DNA of 64,000 nt. It comes from Balanoglossus misakiensis. Taxonomy: Eukaryota; Hemichordata. Positions 56,461 through 64,000 of this stretch are shown in pieces (the first letter of the stretch is position 1; the number at the start of each line of letters is the position of its first letter). The stretch lies in assembly GCA_040954595.2 (NCBI GenBank), contig CM082590.2, positions 7,874,001 to 7,938,000 on the forward strand. Reading direction: 5' to 3'. The position numbers and the translations under genes are program-made. The notes beneath the pieces are model-generated. The model did no database searches and had not been told where the DNA came from. It saw only the letters and a program-made list of their open reading frames with translations.

Positions 56461-57304
56461 TTTTTTTGTGCGTCTTGATATATTTATGGACTCTCCAATC
56501 AAATTGAAATTTTAAAAAAAATGGAATTAATCACTGACTCTAACCGCTGAGATTTGAGTAACGTTAATCCGGGTTCTGGAAATTCTCGCCGTTTGCCGTG
56601 CAATGCGTTTGCGTCCACGAAACGCGAGATTGTCATGAGAATTTACAAAAATTCGATTCCGGGCCTGTCGATTGACGTGGTAAAGGACTCTTCAAAAACC
56701 TTGCAATGAGCGACCGCTTATCTGAAATCAATGATTTATGAAGAACATTTTTTATTATTTTTGCTTTTGTACAAAAAAAGGAAATCAGGTATTGTTTTAG
56801 TCTGGTGGTAATATTTGTGAATTTTTTCAGTGTCTGTCTGTACATCAAATTTGCATTTGTCGATAAGCCCTTATCAGAATTCAGATAATATATTCGCTGT
56901 TGTAAAATATGCAGACAGCGCCTGTAACCCTTCGAAAAAAGTTTTTCATGGTGTGATATTTTTTGTGTTTAAGTTTGTCGTGTGTCGTTTTTGCGCTTTT
57001 ATGAGCTCTCATCCCAGACTGTTCCATTTCATCCATGTCTCCTCAAACCCTTCATTTCTTGTTTTGTCTTGATTTTTTTGTTCCGAGAAAATTTACTCAA
57101 CCTGTAAAGAGATAATTTGTACATATAGTTAGGTAGATAGTCTCGTACTTGTAGCATATGATATTACTAAATATATCTAGATGGCTAGGCCATTGAGTGG
57201 TATTTAATGTTCAAATAGAATGTTTTTGAAACAAAATTTGGCTCTGAGGGAGGCTCTCCACCAGATGGAATTTTTTTACCATTTCTGCAGTAACAGAAAT
57301 TCAC

Positions 57305-57395
57305 CCATAACACCCCTATTTGCGAGTAGAATAGGCCTACCCGTGCATTTAAAACACTTGGGTTGTACCAAAGCATGCTCTGATGAAAGGGTTAA
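57305..57395. repeat. TTAA-type element, copy 11 (diverged)
   Basis: The right end GATGAAAGGGTTAA is retained; the core is strongly diverged. Confidence 0.5.
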
Positions 57396-58211
57396 GGTTT
57401 TTGTAACACAGATGCTAAATATTTACTTTCTGCTGGTCGATCTTTTTCGCATAATTACTTAAAACTAGCACCTGGGTTTGCGATTATCATACTGCAAAGT
57501 AACGATCGTTGAAACTTGTTTTGTCTTCAGTTTCTGCACCATCTGAATTTGTAATGTCATTAATTAGAAGCTGTACACGGTTAATTAAAACACCAGCGAC
57601 ATCATTGCTTGTAACCAAGTCATCAATAAAATCTCTTTACTGCAAACGAACGCTTGAAATCGCTATTTGCCTTTTATTTCTACCTCTAGCTTTCTGCATC
57701 CATTTTATAATATAGATGGCTTGTTTTACATAAAGGCTTGCTTGAATAAATTTGCGGCACTCTTCTTGATATTAAGGACAGTTTCGTTTGAACCCTTTCA
57801 CTAACATGTTTTGTTTCGACGATATTTGCAGAAAATAGGTCTGTTTGTGATGGAAATGAGGCTGGATTACTGTACTCTGTTTTGAATTGGGGATTATCAG
57901 CCAAACCGTTGGGGATAGTCAAATTTTTTCTTGCATGTGGCTCAAGACAACTTTAGATTATTCTCTCTTAAAATGTAGAATCAAAATTCATGGTAATTGT
58001 GCAAAATTAGGAGAACAAAATTGTCTCAAATTTTATATTCAAAATGGCCGCCAATCTCTGTAAACTCTATGGAGAATATTTAAATTAGTAATTTGCATAA
58101 AAGCAAGATGGTGGACATGTTTTCTTTTATGGATTTGAAAAAGATCTTTATTGAGAGAAACAACACCCTATTGAAAAAGTTTTCCTCAGAGTCAACTGTA
58201 CTAGGACAAAA

Positions 58212-58304
58212 CTAACCCTTTCGCAAACATGGATAGGTCCAAACCTTTTGTTTTCTATGGTTAAGTTGGACCTCTACACAGGAAAATAGGGGTGAAAGGG
58301 CTAA
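58212..58304. repeat. TTAA-type element, copy 12
   Basis: CTAACCCTTTCGC at the left and GGGGTGAAAGGGCTAA at the right; the core TAGGTCCAAACC and GTTGGACCTCTACAC matches the family. Confidence 0.75.
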
Positions 58305-59756
58305 GTGATTGAATAGTGATCAAGCATCTACCTAATTGATTTTCTTCATCTTGGGGTCCACCCACCCCTTCAAACTTCTCAAAATGATATCACCTGCTGC
58401 TTGTCAACTTAACCCAAGAATTTATTTATGCATTTATTAAAAAGACAACTTTGCCGTTGGTAGTATAATTTGTTTGGGGCCTTGACAAAATTTAGCATTT
58501 CAGAAATGTCTTTGCTTAATTTGCATGTGGATGATCATTTGTATATTGAAAATATGGATTCTTGCTTGTAAGTGGTCAATTTTCTACCTACCCAAGATAT
58601 TTTAAGTGGAAATTTAGTTTACTTTCGAGAATGCCATGTGACTACATTACAGAGGTATTTTATGCATATTACTAACAGTGTTTTATGTTTTATATGCAAA
58701 TGATATGGTAATTTATTTGTAAAAATGTAGTCTTGTTGGACAAGCTGTTATAAGTTAGTTGTCAACAAAGAGAATTATTTTCTCAGCAAAAAATATTTCA
58801 GGGTGCGTTTTAGAAAGTAACACCTGCCAACCTTATTTTCATGTATCTTGGAAAACATGGGATATTCCACTGTACATGAAAAGGAGGGGTGGACAGGGTT
58901 TGTTTTTTGGTTTTGAATTTGGCTCCATATTTTACAGCTTCTGCAAGGAAGCAACATTCCCTTCGAAAAAAATGAATAATTTTTACGTTACTACGGTAAC
59001 TTCTAGCTTCACGGCCATTATATATAGTTTATTGTGCTGTCAAGATCTGGAAGACAGTGTCTTCCTTATCAGGTACAAACTTATCGTATCAAATTTACTA
59101 CTGTGAAAGAAAAAAAAAACTTGTCTGAGAACCAAAGTATTGTTTATGACGATATCAGAACCCTTTGTGTGTGTGTGTGCTACTTTGAGAATTATATTAT
59201 GTCCTGTTAGACTTGTACCATCGGAAACGTTTGACAGTTTCACATGCTATCTCCCCCGCGTACCTGTATAATGGTTGCATCCTCGCCTGTGATAACTTCC
59301 TCTGGACGTTCTCGCGAGTAACATCATAAAATTAATTCTAACAGTTTGAAGGATTCTATATGAATAGTTCAGCCTAGTACAAAAAACCACATGTACATTT
59401 GTATATCATTGGTACCGTATATTTGTGTAGACATTTAAATCTTTTTTGCATGCTTATTTTTCTACTGTTTTAAAATAAGTTCTGTAGCTGTGCATTCTGT
59501 CATAGTGGAGTATGCTATGTGGAGAAACATGTGAAACTATTCTTGTCAGAAGAAAACTGGAGTAATCGCGATTTGAGAGAAAATTGATTTCAAATGTAGT
59601 CTGCAACTCTGCATGATTTGCGAAACTTTAATATTTACAGTGTCCAGTACAGGTTAGAGCAAATTCATTTTCAGATCCTCCATTAGACTGTAGGGGTGGT
59701 AGCTCAAGATCACTAGCCTGGCGTCTGATTTTCAACTAGCCCACCAGTTCAGTGTG

Positions 59757-59840
59757 TTAACCCTTTCACCACCATGGTTCAGTCCAAACCTATTGTTTTC
59801 TATGGTAAGGGTGGACCTCTCAAGAGGGAACTGGGGGTAT
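59757..59840. repeat. TTAA-type element, copy 13 (right end lost)
   Basis: TTAACCCTTTCACCACCATG at the left, core TCAGTCCAAACCTATTG, ending GGGAACTGGGGG without the terminal repeat. A further faint relative follows at about 59920-59985. Confidence 0.75.
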
Positions 59841-60887
59841 TATGTTGAGGAAAAAAGGATATATTAGTTCAGATCACACGAAGTGGGGTACCCCGCCCCC
59901 TCCACCACCATTTGGTTTAATCCTACCATGCACAGAGAAGTGACTGTGGATTATCCCATTGATGTAGAATGGGGGTGGAAGGGGAGAACTATACCCACCC
60001 AAAGTGGTACACGAGTGTTGTGTAGACTATGGTGTCTCATCCAACTGTGAGGGACATTCCATTCTTGTCTACAGGGGTGTTAGTTTTTTTTAAAGGGTTT
60101 CTGATATCTGAAGCTTTTCATTTAAAAAAAAATTCGTCCAAGTCTTTGATCACAAAAAAACATGTAAGCTGTACTTATAGGTGGACACAGTGTACTACAT
60201 GTCTGTGAATAAAACACTGCTTTTAATAATGGTATTATTGTTGTCTTTGTGTTGTTATGCAAATTGTGCCAGAGACAATAGAAAATGACAAAAGCTTTCA
60301 ATTGTTTGATATACTATTGTTAATTTTGAACCTAATTTGTGAATTCTGTCTGAACAGGACGGAAATATGCAAAAGCATGCAGAAAAAATGGAGTTGTAAA
60401 ACATATGACTACATGCTGGTTGCATGAAAAGCCTTTGTAACAATGATCTTATATAATGATGAGACTGATTTATAAACTTTGCAAGTTACAGCTTGACTAT
60501 AGTCTGAAATTTATTTGGTCCAGCGTCCTGGTTGAACGTCCATTGCTATGAAAGGGAGCAGTGATTGGCTGGTTCGTGTCACATGGCCATGACTCACAGG
60601 AAGGAAAGTTTGTGAACACCAGTCCTTCAGTGCTCGGTCTTTGCCTGTTACTGATCGTCTCGAACGTTCAGTACAGATAACGGAACAACTCAATTTAAAG
60701 CTGTCACATTTATACAAGGAATTTGACAGGTATAGACTGGTGAGTATAAGTTTTTCATGTCCATTTTCCACACTTGAAAGATTATGAACTCAATTCACTA
60801 ATACTGTACAGTACATTGATCTATACATGGATATTTTCTTCATGCTTTTGCATAAACTATATGCATTGTCTGTTTCTTACAGTAATC

Positions 60888-62062
60888 ATGGAAAAGTACC
60901 GAATTATCCCAGACTTGCTTGATCGCGTTCCGGATCATGTAGTAGACGTTGAATTTCACGGAAAATACAAAGTGGATATGGGGAATGTTATCACTCCTAC
61001 ACAGGTGAATAGAACAAAAATTTACATTTTATTCCCAGAACAAAAATACTGAAAATAAAGCCAATAGTTACAGCTAGTGTCCCTTTAATTCCCTCGTGAA
61101 TATTTATACATTCTCTTGAAATTGATGTTATCGATTTGAAAAAAATAAATAATCTCTTTCTCGTAATCTTTCCAATAGGTTCACAACCAATCCCCTTCGA
61201 AGGTAAAATGGCCGACCAAACCTGATACACTGTATACATTACTGATGATTGACATTTATGACGACACTAAATATACACCGTACCAACATTGGCTTGTGGT
61301 GAATATTCCTGGCTGTGATATTAATAGAGGGGAAACCATAATGGATTTTCTTGGTATAGGACCGATGAAAGGACGTGGTATGTTTAAAGGGACAATGGCC
61401 TTCTCTTGTGATCATTTTCTTGTTAGTGTTGTTTGATACTAACAGTTGTCGAAACAATCTTACACACTGGTCAACTGTGAAGAAACTCCATTTTGCTTTT
61501 GGACAGACTGGATTAAACATTTGATGAGGGATTAAAAGGTACATACCTGTAAATCAACTCATCAACAGTAAATGGAAATACATGTAGCAATGTTTATGAC
61601 ACCAAATCCCTTTTTGAACTTATGGAACAATCTTCAAAATTCTTCTTAGGTTGATGAAATCATTCTTTCGTCAAATTTGAAATTCAAAATGGTTGCTAAT
61701 CTCTATGTTGTCTTTGCGGAGAAAATATAAAGTAGTCAATTTTTTGGAAATGAAACAGTGAGAAACTTCAAGAAACGTCTTCTTTTCTGAAAATGTGGCA
61801 CTTACTATTTTAATATAATTGTTTTAAATACTTGTCTCCCCCATTAGGTTTTCATCGTTATAACTTCTTGGTGTACGAGCAGACTGAAAGGATTGTATAC
61901 AATGGACCCCGTATTGCAAATACTTGCCCTGAAGGCAGAGAGGAGAGATCACAAGAGACTGCTGCTAAGTACAACCTCGGCGAACCTGTTGCAGCTAATT
62001 TTTTCCGGAGCGAATGGGATGAATTCTCTCCTGTTATTAGCAGACAGCTGGGTTATATTTAG
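60888..62062 (+). CDS. Phosphatidylethanolamine-binding protein (PEBP/RKIP family)
   Basis: Coding exons 60888-61004, 61179-61377 and 61848-62062, with an acceptor at 60882 implying a non-coding first exon ending at 60739. The protein has 176 residues, within the usual family range. Family features: VITPTQV near residue 37, DTLYTLLMID, QHWLVVNIPGCDI, GPMKGRGFHRYNFLVYEQ (conserved GxHRY), and NFFRSEWDEFSP near the C-terminus. PEBP proteins are small cytosolic beta-fold proteins with an anion pocket; mammalian PEBP1 binds phospholipid head groups and inhibits Raf-1. Here the usual DPDxP stretch is replaced by DIYDD and the loop before QHW is shorter, so ligand binding may differ. The start ATG lies six bases into the exon. 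Confidence 0.92.
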
Positions 62063-62107
62063 GGTCAAAAGTTTTAGGATCAAAAGTTTTGTCATCAGTC
62101 AAAGTAC

Positions 62108-62113
62108 AATAAA
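62108..62113 (+). terminator. Polyadenylation signal candidate for the PEBP gene
   Basis: AATAAA 46 bp after the stop. The surrounding ACAATAAATCCTGTCTAAAT resembles the end of the CAGTAAACCTGTCT repeat family, so the signal may derive from a repeat remnant. Confidence 0.5.
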
Positions 62114-62567
62114 TCCTGTCTAAATTCCCATATAGCTGCCAAATTTCACATATTTTTTCCACAGTAAAATACTTCATATATATTCCCTATCCCCAGAGTT
62201 ATTTGAAAGTCTGTATACATATCTGTAAGCTAATTTAGATGGACTAATCTAACTTTGAAAAAATTTAATAAAAATTGTGAAATTAATTCCCAAAGTGGCA
62301 GTCCATGGGTGTTTAATTCTTATTGTACGTATACTTATATTGGTTTTAGCCAATGCAAAAAATTCAGTTGATTCACACACAAAAATCTTTAAAAAAAGTA
62401 AATAGTTTCAGCTGTTGGACTAGCAAGACTGTGAGATCGATGGATGGTCTTATACCCACAAATTGTGCGAAATTGTGAGAGCTTTTTATTCTTAAAGAAC
62501 TCTGATCTGATGATTACTCAGAGTAAAATAAACCCGAAAGTTCCAAAGTACATGTAATCCACAGTAT

Positions 62568-63120
62568 AGTACGTTGCAAGAAGGCGCTCGTCACAATTCG
62601 ACCACAGGCGAGGACTTCCGCAGCGGAGAAGCCGTAGACAAAGCTTTATGGCGATAATAATGAACTTGTCGACAAAAAAGGGGTACATGGTCTAAAATGA
62701 AGCTCAACTCGCTCCTTGCCAACATAAATTTCATGTTTTGTGGGCAGTTTCACTGGGAGAAAGCGAGAAATCGCTAATATCGTGATCGTACGTTGCAAGA
62801 GGGCGCTCGTCAGAATTTGCCAACAGGCGAGGACTTGCACAGCGGGTAAGCCATTTCCAAAGCTTTTTGGCGATAATAATGAGCTTGTCGAAAGAAAAGA
62901 GGGTATATTGTCGAAAATGGAACTTAACTCGATCCTGGCCAACATAAATTTCATGTTTTGTGGGCAGTTTCGCTAGGAAAGAGCGTAAATACTGGGCTCG
63001 CGTACGTTACAGCGTGAAACAAAGTAAGTTTGACTTCTGTCGCAAGAGGGCGCTCGTCAATATTTGACAACAGGCGATGTCAACTTGCACATCAGGGAAG
63101 CTTTTGGCAAGGGTTTACGA
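62568..63120. repeat. 218 bp tandem repeat, two copies plus a diverged part
   Basis: Copies start at TACGTTGCAAGAAGGCGCTC (62571) and TACGTTGCAAGAGGGCGCTC (62789), and share AACATAAATTTCATGTTTTG near their ends. A third diverged start CGCAAGAGGGCGCTCGTCAA lies at about 63041. No gene was recognised. Confidence 0.85.
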
Positions 63121-63140
63121 CGAAACAATATTGTTTTTTT

Positions 63141-63830
63141 TTCATGGGTTAAAGCTCATGAAAATTTTTCATGGGCTATAGCTCATGAAAATTTTCAAGA
63201 ATTGAAATTTTCGTTTTGGACATTTTTCATGGGTTATAGCCCATGAAAAAAAATCATGAGCTATAACCCATGAAAAAATTTTATGGGCTATAAACAATGA
63301 AAAATGTCCAAAATGAAAATTTCAATTCATGAAAATTTTCAAGAATTGAAATTTTCATTTTGGACATTTTTCATGGGTTATAGCCCATGAAAAAAAATCA
63401 TGAGCTATAACCCATGAAAAATTTTTATGGGCTATAAACCATGAAAAATGTCCAAAATGAAAATTTCAATTCATGAAAATTTTCAAGAATTGAAATTTTC
63501 GTTTTGGACATTTTTCATGGGTTATAGCCCATGAAAAAAAATCATGAGCTATAACTCATGAAAATTTTTCATGAGCCATAACCCATGAAAAATGTCCAAA
63601 ATGAAAATTTCAATTCTTGAAAATTTTCATGAGCTATAACCCATGAAAATTTTTCATGAGCCATAACCCATGAAAAATGTCCAAAATGAAAATTTCAATT
63701 CTTGAAAATTTTCATGAGCTATAACCCATGAAAATTTTTCATGAGCTTTTAATCATGAAAAATGTCCAAAATGAAAATTTCAATTCTTGAAAATTTTCAT
63801 GAGCTATAACCCATGAAAAATGGGCTATAA
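63141..63830. repeat. Self-complementary satellite-like array
   Basis: Built from a few words and their complements: CATGGGTTATAGCCCATG, TCATGAGCTATAACCCATGA, AAAATGTCCAAAATGAAAAT and its complement, and AATTCTTGAAAATTTTCA. The first part has a 144 bp period (CATTTTTCATGGGTTATAGC at 63221, 63365 and 63509). The second part has an 85 bp period (GTCCAAAATG at 63594, 63679 and 63764). Almost every segment can pair with a neighbour, giving nested potential hairpins. Confidence 0.92.
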
Positions 63831-63837
63831 GTCTAAC

Positions 63838-64000
63838 CCAGCATCCAATCTTGAGAGCAGAAATGGTCCTATCGCCCTCTATAGTCAAAATTGTATATAT
63901 TCTCCGCCATCTTCTCCATTGTCATGAATATTTATAAGCTGGGCTAATGAATAATAAAAAGCCTGGCTGAGTTGGGGTATGACGTCACCAGGCTTATTAT
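63838..64000. other. Right-edge flank with AGCCTGG inverted repeat
   Basis: AATAAAAAGCCTGG at about 63953 and CCAGGCTTATT at about 63988 are inverted copies around a TGACGTCA site. It may be a small fold-back unit cut by the window end. No gene seen. Confidence 0.4.

Larger units (their letters stand above)
56461..60887. other. Intergenic region SECISBP2L to PEBP gene
   Basis: No credible protein-coding exon was seen. It contains three TTAA-type elements, one dispersed repeat (about 58000-58200), short simple repeats and the PEBP 5' region. A probable 5' UTR exon ends at a GACTG|GTGAGT donor at 60739. Confidence 0.55.

Noticed and set aside
1-64000. tRNA, snRNA or other structured RNA genes
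   Set aside because: No convincing A/B-box pair with cloverleaf potential was found by eye; a covariance-model scan was not possible.

Overview
This is a 64 kb window of AT-rich nuclear DNA from an invertebrate animal. All recognisable genes are split by GT-AG introns with consistent exon phases, and introns and spacers carry many short inverted-repeat elements, microsatellites and minisatellites. The gene content (SECISBP2L-type protein, SH3BP5, MIC13, 11-beta-HSD-like reductase, a DAPK-related ankyrin-Roc-COR protein) fits a marine bilaterian, probably an invertebrate deuterostome such as a hemichordate, amphioxus or echinoderm. The sequence alone does not settle which.

Layout. 0.4-2.5 kb, minus strand: first five coding exons of an SH3BP5/SH3BP5L gene that runs off the left edge. 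5.6-23.2 kb, plus strand: a large ankyrin-Roc-COR gene of the DAPK1 family without a kinase domain. It holds 19 tandemly amplified single-ankyrin-repeat exons, a decayed internal duplication of its P-loop exon, and a 42-residue repeat array that appears to interrupt the C-terminal death-type domain. 24.9-27.4 kb, minus strand: a three-exon DUF3504 (Crypton-type tyrosine recombinase) derived gene that has lost expected catalytic residues. 28.0-29.8 kb, minus strand: an 11-beta-hydroxysteroid dehydrogenase 1-like membrane-anchored reductase. 30.2-31.8 kb, plus strand: MIC13/QIL1, divergent from the HSD gene across about 0.4 kb. 34.8-56.3 kb, plus strand: a SECISBP2L-like SECIS-binding protein in 13 coding exons with an 11.4 kb first intron. 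60.6-62.1 kb, plus strand: a PEBP-family protein. 62.6-63.8 kb: tandem repeats, including a strongly self-complementary satellite.

The genes belong to unrelated pathways: JNK/Rab11 adaptor, ROCO signalling, mitochondrial cristae, steroid or retinoid reduction, selenocysteine decoding, lipid/kinase regulation. They share no operon-like logic. The most unusual locus is the ankyrin-Roc-COR gene, where three separate tandem amplifications (ankyrin exons, 126 bp coding units, 46 bp units starting at the stop codon) lie in one transcription unit. Two GC-AG introns are supported by reading frame. No tRNA, rRNA, CRISPR or complete autonomous transposon was recognised.
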